Assembly: GCA_030429735.1 (NCBI GenBank)
Contig: JAUIET010000003.1
Location: forward strand, 248,001-312,000
Source of the DNA: Gammaproteobacteria bacterium
GTDB lineage: Bacteria; Pseudomonadota; Gammaproteobacteria; Pseudomonadales; JAUIET01
Length of the DNA stretch: 64,000 nt
Reading direction: 5' to 3'
The translations under genes and the position numbers were made by a program. The notes under the pieces were generated by a model that saw only the letters and a list, made by a program, of their open reading frames with translations, did no database searches and was not told the origin of the DNA. Each line of letters starts with the position of its first letter. The stretch's first letter is position 1. Positions 43,416 through 51,813 of this stretch are shown piece after piece.

Positions 43416-44183
43416 TTAGAACCAGAATCGCAAACCCACCACCCAATTAAATTCATCAGTGTCCTTTCCCGATTGCCGAACCAGATTGGCGGTCTTACCA
43501 AACACCCGCCCCGCGCTCACGCCGATATAGGGCGCAAATTCTCTCACTATCTCATAGCGCAGGCGCAGTCCAGCTTCAGCCCCACTAAAGCCGGTACCCA
43601 CATCGACAGCCTGATCATCAGAGAAGGCGGCATTTATTTCTATGCGTGGCTGCAATAGTAAACGCTGTGTCAGTCTAAGGTCATACTCTGCCTCAATGCG
43701 AACGGATGCGTCTCCGTTTTCGCTAACAAACACGCTGGTATCCACTTCAAACCAATACGGAGCCAAGCCCTGTAAGCCAACAACCGCGTAAGTTCTCGTA
43801 GGCGTCGGCTTTGAGTCGTGGCGAACACCTGCTTGCACATCCCAGAACGGGCTTACCGCCTTGCTGTATAGCGCTTGAAACTCCACTTCCTCAGAATCAC
43901 TTTGCTCAAGATCATAATGCCCTTCCGTTTTCAGCCAAAGTTTGTGCGCGTCGCCTCCAACCCAGGCTTGAGCATCCCACAGCAAAGCTTCGTCACTTTG
44001 CCCAGAATGCATTTCCAGTCGCTCCATCAATAACATAGAGTGTATTTGCGCACCGTGGCCGGTTTTTATAGCCGCACGCGCGATGTTCATTGCCTCGCGG
44101 TCATAATAAGCGTCCGCCGCATTCTGAGCCGAAGCAAAAAAACTATACACAATCGTAGCCAGAAAAACTAACGCTCTAATCAT
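43416..44183 (-). CDS. copB: Copper resistance outer-membrane protein CopB/PcoB
   Basis: 255 residues with signal peptide MIRALVFLATIVYSFFASA. The CopB barrel pattern is clear: LWDAQAWVGGDAHKLWLKTEG, QALYSKAVSPFWDVQAGVRH, YAVVGLQGLAPYWFEVD, EAEYDLRLTQRLLLQPR, and a terminal strand ending RFWF. The Met/His-rich N-terminal segment typical of many CopB proteins is short here (MLLMERLEMHSG). Its ATG overlaps the copA stop (ATGA), so it is translationally coupled. Confidence 0.93.
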   Translation of the reverse strand: MIRALVFLATIVYSFFASAQNAADAYYDREAMNIARAAIKTGHGAQIHSMLLMERLEMHSGQSDEALLWDAQAWVGGDAHKLWLKTEGHYDLEQSDSEEVEFQALYSKAVSPFWDVQAGVRHDSKPTPTRTYAVVGLQGLAPYWFEVDTSVFVSENGDASVRIEAEYDLRLTQRLLLQPRIEINAAFSDDQAVDVGTGFSGAEAGLRLRYEIVREFAPYIGVSAGRVFGKTANLVRQSGKDTDEFNWVVGLRFWF

Positions 44184-45955
44184 GTGTCGCTATCCTGGTC
44201 GAGAACCGACACAATCCGCATCATTCCAGCGTGCATGTGATACAACAGATGACAATGAAAAGCCCAGTCACCAACTGCCTCTGGGCTTATATCCACCGCC
44301 ATTTTTTCGCCGGGTTTCACCACAATCGTATGCTTTCGAGGTTTAAAATCGTGTTCCCCGGTAACCACATCAAAGAACATGCCATGCAGGTGAATCGGGT
44401 GAGGCATCATAGTATCGTTGACCAAGGTAAGGCGTAAGCGTTCGCCTTTATAGAATCTGATCGGTTCATTGACTTCAGAGAATTTCAAGCCATCGAACGA
44501 CCACATGTAGCGCTCCATATTACTGGTGAGATGCAACTCAATCTCACGCCCTACAGTACGGGTATCCGGATTGATCTCCAGGCTTTTAAGGTCGGTATAA
44601 ACGAGCACACGGTGGCCGACCGCCTCTAGCCCGACCGGTCGTTCGCCCAGTCGATTCACTGGCTTCATTGCAAGACCGACTACACCCGGCCATGTTGGAT
44701 GATCATGCGCCTGCCGCTTGGCACCGCTGTGCTCAGCATGCCCCATACCGGCGTGGTTCATGTGGTGATCATTCTTTTGCTGATGATTCATCGGCGCACG
44801 GCCAGAATTTGAATGATCCATCGCCATGTCTTTCATGGATAAGGTTGGTCGCGGTCTGAGCGAAGGAACGGGCGCTGTTGCGCCTGGCCGATAGCTTAGC
44901 GTTGCGCGAGCAAACCCACTGCGATCATTACTTTCCGCCATTATCGTATAGGCAGTTTCCTGTTTAGGTTCAACAACTACATCGTAAGTTTCGGCGGTTC
45001 CTATCTGGAACTCATCCACCTCAACTGGCTGCACGTTTAAACCATCAGCTTGAACTACCGTCATCGGCAGGCGCGGTATTCGCACATTGAAAATGCTCAT
45101 CGCCGATGCATTTACATACCGCAAGCGAACTCGCTCTCCTGGTGTGAATAAACCTGTCCAATTGTCAGATGGACCATGGCCGTTGATCAGGTAAGTGTAC
45201 GTTGCTCCGGTGACATCCGAGATATCAGTCGGGTTCATCCTCATCCCGCCCCACATCATGCGTTGCGCCAAAGCCCCATCTAAACCGGATTGTTCGACTT
45301 CGGCAAAAAAGTCGCGCACCGTGTGTTGTTGGAAGTTGTAGGAATCGCTCATTTTCTTGAGCTTCGCAAAGACTCTGTGCGGGTTTTCGAAGGTCCAGTC
45401 TGATAGAACAATGATGTACTCACGATCGTATTTGACCGGATCCGCGCCGCGCGGCTCGATTATTATTGGGCCGTAGTGTCCTAGTTGTTCCTGCAATCCG
45501 GAATGACTGTGGTACCAGTAGGTACCAGCCTGTATCAGAGGGAACTCGTAGATGAATGTCTCTCCTGGCTTGATGCCAGGAAAGGACACGCCCGGTACGC
45601 CATCCATTTGAAAAGGCAATAACAGCCCGTGCCAGTGTATTGAAGTATCTTCACCGAGCTGATTGCTGACCCGCAGAGTGACTTCGTCTCCCTCAGTCCA
45701 GCGCAACAATGGTGCAGGTAACTGGCCATTAATCAGTATCGACCGACCTGCTTTCCCATTGATAACACTGGAATCATCAGCCACATTCAGATCAAACGTG
45801 CTTCCACTCAAGGCGCCAAGACCAGTCAAATCCGCCTGTAACCCGCCGCGCGCCCACGCTGGTAACAGACTGTGCCACGCAGCTGCGCCTGCCACCAAGG
45901 TTGAGCGTTGCAGGAAGCGACGGCGAGCGGCATTGTACTTTTCAAAACTCTTCAT
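44180..45955 (-). CDS. copA: Periplasmic multicopper oxidase CopA/PcoA
   Basis: 591 residues. The Tat signal is ARRRFLQRSTLVAGAAAWHSLLPAW. Three cupredoxin domains carry the paired copper motifs: IHWHGLLLPFQMDG, TYWYHSHSGLQEQ, PHPIHLHGMFFD and DWAFHCHLLYHMHAGMM. A Met/His-rich insert at about residues 375-420 (MKDMAMDHS, MNHQQKNDHHMNHAGMGHAEH) is the CopA copper-binding region. It oxidises Cu(I) or sequesters copper in the periplasm. It is divergent from csoR across 30 bp. Confidence 0.95.
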   Translation of the reverse strand: MKSFEKYNAARRRFLQRSTLVAGAAAWHSLLPAWARGGLQADLTGLGALSGSTFDLNVADDSSVINGKAGRSILINGQLPAPLLRWTEGDEVTLRVSNQLGEDTSIHWHGLLLPFQMDGVPGVSFPGIKPGETFIYEFPLIQAGTYWYHSHSGLQEQLGHYGPIIIEPRGADPVKYDREYIIVLSDWTFENPHRVFAKLKKMSDSYNFQQHTVRDFFAEVEQSGLDGALAQRMMWGGMRMNPTDISDVTGATYTYLINGHGPSDNWTGLFTPGERVRLRYVNASAMSIFNVRIPRLPMTVVQADGLNVQPVEVDEFQIGTAETYDVVVEPKQETAYTIMAESNDRSGFARATLSYRPGATAPVPSLRPRPTLSMKDMAMDHSNSGRAPMNHQQKNDHHMNHAGMGHAEHSGAKRQAHDHPTWPGVVGLAMKPVNRLGERPVGLEAVGHRVLVYTDLKSLEINPDTRTVGREIELHLTSNMERYMWSFDGLKFSEVNEPIRFYKGERLRLTLVNDTMMPHPIHLHGMFFDVVTGEHDFKPRKHTIVVKPGEKMAVDISPEAVGDWAFHCHLLYHMHAGMMRIVSVLDQDSDT

Positions 45956-45968
45956 AGGTGTATACTAC

Positions 45969-45985
45969 ATACTCCTATAGGGTAT
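45969..45985. promoter_or_regulatory. Candidate CsoR operator in the copA-csoR gap
   Basis: ATAC-T-CCTATAGG-GTAT is a 17-bp near-palindrome (one extra T) directly before the csoR start and 14 bp from the copA start. Its form, ATAC...GTAT ends around a GC-flanked centre, is that of CsoR/RcnR-family operators. In a 30-bp gap a single site would control both genes. Confidence 0.55.
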
Positions 45986-46270
45986 ATGTCAAGACAAATG
46001 AAACTACAGCAAGAAGCGACAATCAAGCGGCTCAATCGCATCGAAGGCCAGGTACGGGGTATTAGCCGTATGATTGAAGAAGAGCGCTATTGCATCGACA
46101 TATTGCAACAGCTTAGAGCTGTAAAATCAGCGCTTGCCAGGGTTGAAGACGCGATATTGAAAGACCATTCTGCGAGCTGCGTAGAAAAAGCAATCGCCTC
46201 AGGTGATGCCGATGAACAACGCAGAAAATTTGGTGAGTTAGTGGATTTGTTGTCAAAAGTGAAAAACTAG
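45986..46270 (+). CDS. csoR: CsoR-family copper-sensing repressor
   Basis: 94 residues from ATG 45986, with AGGG just before it; an ATG at 45998 is possible. This start is preferred because it gives the same numbering as M. tuberculosis CsoR: Cys36, His61, Cys65 (RYCIDIL, DHSASC), the Cu(I) ligand set that separates CsoR from RcnR and FrmR. Copper binding should release the operator and raise copAB. The protein is an all-helical DUF156 fold with RLNRIEGQVRGI as the DNA-contact helix. Confidence 0.92.
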   Translation: MSRQMKLQQEATIKRLNRIEGQVRGISRMIEEERYCIDILQQLRAVKSALARVEDAILKDHSASCVEKAIASGDADEQRRKFGELVDLLSKVKN

Positions 46271-46305
46271 GCGGCAGCACGGGCAGCGTGACACGGAACA
46301 AATGA

Positions 46306-46905
46306 CTAGTGAAGCAGCGGCGTAATCGCACCTTCTCGAATAATCTCCGGACTGTACGCCGTGCGTGAAAACACCTCTCGCACCATCGGTGCGAAGTGCT
46401 CCAGGTCATGACTGTTAAATCCCGGATCAAAAGAGGCCTGGTCCCAACGTTCGCAAAAAGTTTCGCAGGAACGGAAACACGGGTGGTCTTTAAACTCATC
46501 GCGTGCGTTTCGGTCCCATCCATAGTGGTGCGCGTAATAGATCATTTGGAAAATACCGTGGTGTTCAACTACCCAGCTAACATCCCAGCGCACAAACGGG
46601 CGAATCACTTCGGCGGCAAATCGATCGTGGTTTTGTGGCGCCAACCCATCGCCTATATCGTGCAGCAAAGCACCTATAATCCAATCCGGATCTGCACCGT
46701 CTCTTTCTGCGCGCGTGGCCGACTGCAAGGCGTGTTCCAATCGGCTGACCCGGTAGCCCTCCAGCGTATTTTCGCCCTGGCGGCGTAATTCATCGAGAAT
46801 TCGCTCAGCCGTTTGCGCATGGTAGTCAGCCTCAAAATCGCGCAGCAACAAATAATCCTCTCTACTGCCATCTTTCATTTGAGTGAACGAAACCACTTTA
46901 CTCAT
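46306..46905 (-). CDS. HD-domain protein, PhnZ/MIOX-like oxygenase or phosphohydrolase
   Basis: 199 residues. The HD core is His58 (RLEHALQSA), His82-Asp83 (ALLHDIGD), then His93, His115/His116 (VVEHHGIFQMIYYAHHYGW) and Asp155 (CERWDQASFDP). The 24-residue spacing from His58 to the HD pair equals that in PhnZ. HD proteins with this extra-ligand layout include diiron oxygenases (PhnZ, TmpB, inositol oxygenase) as well as phosphohydrolases. No phosphonate genes are nearby. It is the last gene of the amidase-MadLM operon, 12 bp after the CrtC-like gene. Confidence 0.82.
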   Translation of the reverse strand: MSKVVSFTQMKDGSREDYLLLRDFEADYHAQTAERILDELRRQGENTLEGYRVSRLEHALQSATRAERDGADPDWIIGALLHDIGDGLAPQNHDRFAAEVIRPFVRWDVSWVVEHHGIFQMIYYAHHYGWDRNARDEFKDHPCFRSCETFCERWDQASFDPGFNSHDLEHFAPMVREVFSRTAYSPEIIREGAITPLLH

Positions 46906-46917
46906 TGCGGGAAAACC

Positions 46918-48081
46918 TCAATAACTGGGTTCTGACCCATTCAGGCCAAATTCGAGCCATGCACCGTGCACATAGGTTTGGCAGTTACCGTAGCCTACGC
47001 CACCGCCAATGGGATCGTGCACTTTGATCATGCAATCGCGAAACTGTGAGTACCGTTCGAGAACATCCGCAGCAGCCGCGTTCTGAACATAGTCTCCATC
47101 AACGAACTGCGTTCCACGCCAACTGCCATGATAGTGGCCATCACCGCCGTGATAATGGCCGGCACCCAGATAGAAACCGGTTTCCGACAGCTTTTCAAAA
47201 GTCATTCGTCGCTCACTGCCGTCACTCATTTGGAACAGAAACTCACCGCTCTGCAAGCGTTTGTTTGGAGAACTGAAGCGCAACGACGGTGTCATTCCAA
47301 CGATCGACTCTGTTTGTCCGGCATCGGTTTCAACACCACCTTGCACCTTCTGATGCAAAAAGCCCTCGCCGGAAAACTGCAGATAGTAGTGATGAAACGC
47401 GTAGCGGCTGCCGTCTTCTCGGAAAAACAACATTGGGTTCCATATCGCCAACGCCTTAGGTATGTGCTGATGGAAATCAGGTTCCATGTCTGCTGCCGGC
47501 ACACCTACCGACGGTCGAATTCCCCAGGACTTATCGCGCGTTGATACCCACTCATTGGGTTTTACATCAGTGCGCACACCATCGATTTCAAGCCAACCTG
47601 TCGCGGTTCCTGTCTGGTGATAGCGTATTTGATCAGTTGCTTTGCGATAACCATGCATATCACGGCGGTCCTCCCGCTGCTCTACAACACACGGCACGGC
47701 GGATTCAAACACAATATCAAACGCAATCGCTTGCTGATCATTGGCCGCGAGCGACACGCGAATTTTGTGCAGCGGTTCCAGAATTTCATAGCGAATAGGC
47801 CCCGCGTTGACGCTGTCAGGGTCTGCATTCAACGCGCGACTGCTGCGCACTACCCACTGTTCCGTGCCACGAGATATACCGGCGTAGGCGTCAACCACAT
47901 TACGATTAGTGTATTTACCAAAGCCAAAGGCTATCTGCAGGGAACCGTCGATAGCAGCCGCCATGCCGCACACTTTTTCCGCCCAGGCCGGATCGCTTTG
48001 CCCAACACTGGCAAAGGTTTCAACAAGCTGATGGTTGAACTGCTCATCAGCGGGCAGCAGTGGCCCAATCGTTCCGCTCAT
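46918..48081 (-). CDS. CrtC/AttH-like double-lipocalin protein, unknown function
   Basis: 387 residues without signal peptide. The two-part beta-rich sequence, with GWLEIDGVRTDVKPNEWVSTRDKSWGIRP in the middle (motif W-x-S-x-R-D-x-S-W-G-x-R), resembles hydratases of the CrtC/AttH type and unassigned DUF families. These bind hydrophobic or steroid/terpenoid-like substrates. Its genes on both sides are an SDR (75 bp upstream) and the HD protein. The assignment is by motif only; catalytic residues are not assigned. Confidence 0.6.
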   Translation of the reverse strand: MSGTIGPLLPADEQFNHQLVETFASVGQSDPAWAEKVCGMAAAIDGSLQIAFGFGKYTNRNVVDAYAGISRGTEQWVVRSSRALNADPDSVNAGPIRYEILEPLHKIRVSLAANDQQAIAFDIVFESAVPCVVEQREDRRDMHGYRKATDQIRYHQTGTATGWLEIDGVRTDVKPNEWVSTRDKSWGIRPSVGVPAADMEPDFHQHIPKALAIWNPMLFFREDGSRYAFHHYYLQFSGEGFLHQKVQGGVETDAGQTESIVGMTPSLRFSSPNKRLQSGEFLFQMSDGSERRMTFEKLSETGFYLGAGHYHGGDGHYHGSWRGTQFVDGDYVQNAAAADVLERYSQFRDCMIKVHDPIGGGVGYGNCQTYVHGAWLEFGLNGSEPSY

Positions 48082-48156
48082 ATTTGTTACTGTCTCACTC
48101 GCTGATAGTTATGGTGCTGCGTTGCAAGGCATCGTAAAAACACTATTAAAAAGCGG

Positions 48157-48966
48157 TTAATGCTGCCCCTGTTCTTCGTAAAACACTCGTAACACAACGG
48201 GGCTTTCCGGCAGCGTTGAGCCGCCATCGACAATGATGGTTTGACCGGTTATGTACGAAGCCTCATCGCTGGCAAGAAACAGCATGGTGTAGGCAATGTC
48301 CTCAGGCTTGCCAATCTCTCCCTTGGGAATCAATGAGGCCATTTCCTTAAGCTCATCTTCGTCGGCGAGTATTCCCATGGCTTGGGTCATGATGTACCCG
48401 GGTTCAACGCCATTGATGGTGATGTTTTCTCGCGCCAGCTCCAGAGCGGCTGTGCGAATAAACGCGTTCATTCCGCCCTTGGAGGCCGCGTAATTTGACG
48501 TACCCGGCATAGCCACCGTTGGGCCGGTAACAGACGACGTTAAAATAATGCGCCCACCGCCCTGCTTTCTGAAATGCGGCAAGGATTCCTGCGTTAACCA
48601 AAAACCGGCTTTCATGTTAACCGCCAGAGTCTGGTCCAAAACGTCATCCGGCATGTCGGCAACGCTGTGCATCGGGAAGATTGCCGCATTGTGAATGGCG
48701 ATATCCAGCCTTCCCCAATGCTTAATCGTAGCCGCTACCAGTTTTTCGATTTCAGAGCGCTGCCCAACATCACACTGAACCAGCATTGCCTGCCCGCCAG
48801 CGCTATTAATATCATCCACTGTTTGTTGGCCATTCTCTGCCGTACGGGTAGCCACAACCACTTTCGCACCAGATTGCGCAAACACTTTGGCAATGCCCTC
48901 TCCGATACCCTGGCCTGAACCGGTGACTATGGCCACCCGGCCATCAAGATTAACGTGCATTGTCAT
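48157..48966 (-). CDS. Short-chain dehydrogenase/reductase
   Basis: 269 residues (267 from a second ATG). Classical SDR: cofactor motif TGSGQGIG (15-22), NAAI near 92, catalytic Ser in TSSVTGP and Tyr/Lys in YAASKGG, ending in the FabG-like TGQTIIVDGGSTLPESP. The residue after the second strand is Arg (ATRTAEN), which suggests NADP. Substrate is unknown; it is encoded between madM and the CrtC-like gene in the amidase-MadLM operon. Confidence 0.93.
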   Translation of the reverse strand: MTMHVNLDGRVAIVTGSGQGIGEGIAKVFAQSGAKVVVATRTAENGQQTVDDINSAGGQAMLVQCDVGQRSEIEKLVAATIKHWGRLDIAIHNAAIFPMHSVADMPDDVLDQTLAVNMKAGFWLTQESLPHFRKQGGGRIILTSSVTGPTVAMPGTSNYAASKGGMNAFIRTAALELARENITINGVEPGYIMTQAMGILADEDELKEMASLIPKGEIGKPEDIAYTMLFLASDEASYITGQTIIVDGGSTLPESPVVLRVFYEEQGQH

Positions 48967-49031
48967 ATTCTGTGTTCTCCCAAGTTCAATCCGCTAACCG
49001 TGCGGCAATTAATATCCAATTCGAGCCCGGC

Positions 49032-49793
49032 CTACAGCAATGCATCAACGATCAGGAACAATATTGAGGGCGCCAGCAAGCAGCCAACACCCGTGTAAAA
49101 CGTTGCGGTCATCGCGCCATAAGGTACAAGCCTGGGATCGGTTGCGGCCAGGCCGCCAGCAACGCCGCTGGTAGTACCCATTAAACCACCGTAAATCATT
49201 GCCGAGTGTGGATTGTTTAAACCAATAAGCGGGGCCACAAACGGTGTGCCCACCATGACCAATACGGATTTGATCAAACCCGCTCCGACACTGAGTGCAA
49301 TGACTTCAGAACTGGCATTCAACGCGGTACCCGTGACAGGACCCACAATATACGTGGCCGCACCGGCGCCAATGGTGCTGACAGACACGCTGTCTGTATA
49401 ACCAAACGCAAGCGCTACAATCGCGCCAACAGCAAACGACAACACCACACCCAGAATAATCGACAGAACACCAACAAAACCAGACCGCTTTATTTCACGC
49501 AGATCAGCACCATAAGCCGTTGCAACAATCGCGAAATCCCGAAACATCGCGCCACCAAGAACGCCCACACCAGCCAGTAGACTGATATCGGCCACTCCTT
49601 TGCTGCCTCCGGTAGCGGCACCTGCCACGTAAGCCAGAACCAACCCAAGAATAATAGCAATGGCCGAACCATGAAAGCGACCATTGGATAACTTGTCCGA
49701 CGCATAGTAAGAAAGCCAGGTCAACACACCAACAAACACAAAGGCAACGATCAAGGAGTTCTTTGCGAATACGTCGCTAACAATCGACTCCAT
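49032..49793 (-). CDS. madM: Malonate transporter subunit MadM
   Basis: 253 residues, matching MadM length (about 254). The highly hydrophobic sequence has eight or so helices with GGAMFRDFAIVATAYGADL, GAGAATYIVGPVTGTALNASS, and MIYGGLMGTTSGVAGGLAATDPRLVPYGAM. MadL and MadM together form a sodium- or proton-coupled malonate importer. Its ATG overlaps the madL stop by one base (TAATG). No malonate decarboxylase or malonyl-CoA synthetase gene is present, so either the importer has another substrate or malonate is activated elsewhere. Confidence 0.92.
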   Translation of the reverse strand: MESIVSDVFAKNSLIVAFVFVGVLTWLSYYASDKLSNGRFHGSAIAIILGLVLAYVAGAATGGSKGVADISLLAGVGVLGGAMFRDFAIVATAYGADLREIKRSGFVGVLSIILGVVLSFAVGAIVALAFGYTDSVSVSTIGAGAATYIVGPVTGTALNASSEVIALSVGAGLIKSVLVMVGTPFVAPLIGLNNPHSAMIYGGLMGTTSGVAGGLAATDPRLVPYGAMTATFYTGVGCLLAPSILFLIVDALL

Positions 49794-50179
49794 TACTGAT
49801 CACCATTGTCTTCAAGAGACAATCGATTCTTGCCTATTCGTGACAGCACAGGAACCATCGCAAATGACAGTAGTACCGCTATCACCCCGGCCAGTACCGA
49901 TACCCAGCCACTGTTAATTGCCGCAAATACATTCTGCTTGGCCGCCATCGCAATCACGATCGGAATGTACATGGCACTCCAGAACGTAATGCCCTTAGAG
50001 GTTTCCGCACTAAGCTCGAAAGTTCGTCCGCTGGCGTTATGGATAAGAATCAGTGCTAACATAGCAATGCCAACACCGCCCACGTTCGCGCTAATACCAA
50101 TCATCTCTCCAACCAGCTTACCAGCGATGGTGCCCAGCAACAAACATCCGCTGAGTAAGGCAACTCCATAAACGATCAC
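49793..50179 (-). CDS. madL: Malonate transporter subunit MadL
   Basis: 128 residues with four helices: VALLSGCLLLGTIAGKLVGEM, NVGGVGIAMLALILIHN, WSAMYIPIVIAMAAKQNVF, WVSVLAGVIAVLLSFAMVP. This is the MadL family, always paired with MadM. Its start overlaps the amidase stop by 4 bp, so the transporter is translated together with the exported amidase. Confidence 0.92.
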   Translation of the reverse strand: MIVYGVALLSGCLLLGTIAGKLVGEMIGISANVGGVGIAMLALILIHNASGRTFELSAETSKGITFWSAMYIPIVIAMAAKQNVFAAINSGWVSVLAGVIAVLLSFAMVPVLSRIGKNRLSLEDNGDQ

Positions 50180-51735
50180 GCCGTTTTTCCCGTTAACGCG
50201 CCTGGCAACACATCAAGATTCCAGCGCGCTGCTTGCTCATAGGCGTAAGCGATTTGCAGCACAGAAAAATCCTGATACCTGGGTCCAATAATTTGCAAAC
50301 CCATTGGCAAACCGTTAGCCCCAAAACCCGCGGGCACATTAATTACCGGACAGCCCGCCAGTGTGCCTGGAATAACCACCTCCATCCAGCGATGGTAGGT
50401 GTCCATGCTACGACCGGCAATGCTGGTAGGCCAATGGATGTCAGCGTCAAACGGAAAAACCTGTGCGGTAGGCAAAACCAGAAAATCGTAGCGTTGAAAC
50501 GCACTCTGCACCGCGGCGTACCAACGCGCTCGGCCGGCTGATGCGGCATACACGTCCAGTGCGCTTAAGTCAGCAGCACCCTGCGCCTCCCAAACGGCTT
50601 CCGGCTTCAGTTGCCTGCGTAGTTTTTCATTCTCAAACAACTCGCCCATTCTGCCGCGATTTAACCAGTGTCTAAACACCAGCCAGATCTGCCATAGCTC
50701 AGCCATGGAGAAGTTCACGCTGGCATTCTCAACCGTCGCTCCTACAGTTTCGAAATTTGATAACGCTTTTTCCGACAATTCAAGCACGCCTTCTTGCATG
50801 GCAAGATAACCCGAAAAATCACCCAGCCAGCCAATTCGCGTACCTTTGAAATCCCGATCCAACGGTTGTTCAAATTGAGAACTATCAATGGGCAACGAAG
50901 TGGGCGAACGCGCGTCAAACCCTGCCATTGTTGCGAGCAATCGGGCTGTATCACTTACGTTGCGAGCCATCGGCCCATTACACGGCAGTTCTTCTATGAA
51001 CGAGCGAGACAACGGCACGAGACCTGGCGTAGGTCTGAAGCCAATGACGTTGTTATAGGCTGCGGGATTACGCAGTGAGCCCATAAAATCACTGCCATCT
51101 GCGACGGGTTGCAGTCGCAAGGCAAGTGCAGCGGCTGCCCCACCACTGCTGCCTCCAGCGGTGCTCTTGCCATCATAGGCATTTTTGGTCGTACCAAACA
51201 CGGTATTGTAACTTTGCGAACCAAGACCAAATTCGGGCACATTACTTTTGCCAGTCACGATTGCGCCAGCCCGTTTCATTCGCGCTATGTGGATGGAATC
51301 GTCATCAGCTACATTGTCACGGAAAATGGGAGAGCCGTTACTGGTCACAAACCCTTTGGCATTGGCCAGGTCCTTGATCGCAACCGGAAAACCATGCATC
51401 CAACCAAGATAATTACCGCGTGCCAATTCGGCATCGTACTCTTGTGCCTGAGCCATTAACTGATCTGGCTCGGCCAACGAGACCAGAGCATTGAACTTTG
51501 GGTTGAGTGACTGAGTTTGTGAAAGGTGAGCAGCCATCACTTCTTTGCAAGACACCTCTTTTTGCCGAATGGCTTTTGATAAGCGCAAGGCAGTCCAATA
51601 CATTGGGTTTTCGCGCAATCTGGGCGGCTTATCCATCGCACTCGCGCCCATCGTATGCACACTGAGTGCGCTCGCCGCACCTGCTATCGCTGAGTTTCGC
51701 AGTAACGCTCTGCGCCTGAATCTGGTTGTCGACAC
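50176..51735 (-). CDS. Tat-exported amidase-signature hydrolase
   Basis: 519 residues. Twin-arginine start FRRRALLRNSAIAGAASALS. The AS triad is Lys121 (VAIKDL), cis-Ser196 (GGSSGG) and nucleophile Ser220 (GSDFMGSLRNPA); the 24-residue spacing of the serines agrees with malonamidase E2. A periplasmic amidase coupled by 4-bp overlap to MadLM suggests that it releases malonate or a close analogue that is then imported; malonamate or ureidomalonate are possible substrates. It is divergent from an AraC regulator. Substrate inference is from context only. Confidence 0.9.
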   Translation of the reverse strand: MSTTRFRRRALLRNSAIAGAASALSVHTMGASAMDKPPRLRENPMYWTALRLSKAIRQKEVSCKEVMAAHLSQTQSLNPKFNALVSLAEPDQLMAQAQEYDAELARGNYLGWMHGFPVAIKDLANAKGFVTSNGSPIFRDNVADDDSIHIARMKRAGAIVTGKSNVPEFGLGSQSYNTVFGTTKNAYDGKSTAGGSSGGAAAALALRLQPVADGSDFMGSLRNPAAYNNVIGFRPTPGLVPLSRSFIEELPCNGPMARNVSDTARLLATMAGFDARSPTSLPIDSSQFEQPLDRDFKGTRIGWLGDFSGYLAMQEGVLELSEKALSNFETVGATVENASVNFSMAELWQIWLVFRHWLNRGRMGELFENEKLRRQLKPEAVWEAQGAADLSALDVYAASAGRARWYAAVQSAFQRYDFLVLPTAQVFPFDADIHWPTSIAGRSMDTYHRWMEVVIPGTLAGCPVINVPAGFGANGLPMGLQIIGPRYQDFSVLQIAYAYEQAARWNLDVLPGALTGKTA

Positions 51736-51813
51736 ACTTTACCCTCTTGTATTTGTGCTGAAGAGAAGATCAACTTAGACTGAGCCCTGCGTTGATTACT
51801 GGCCAGCTTGCGC

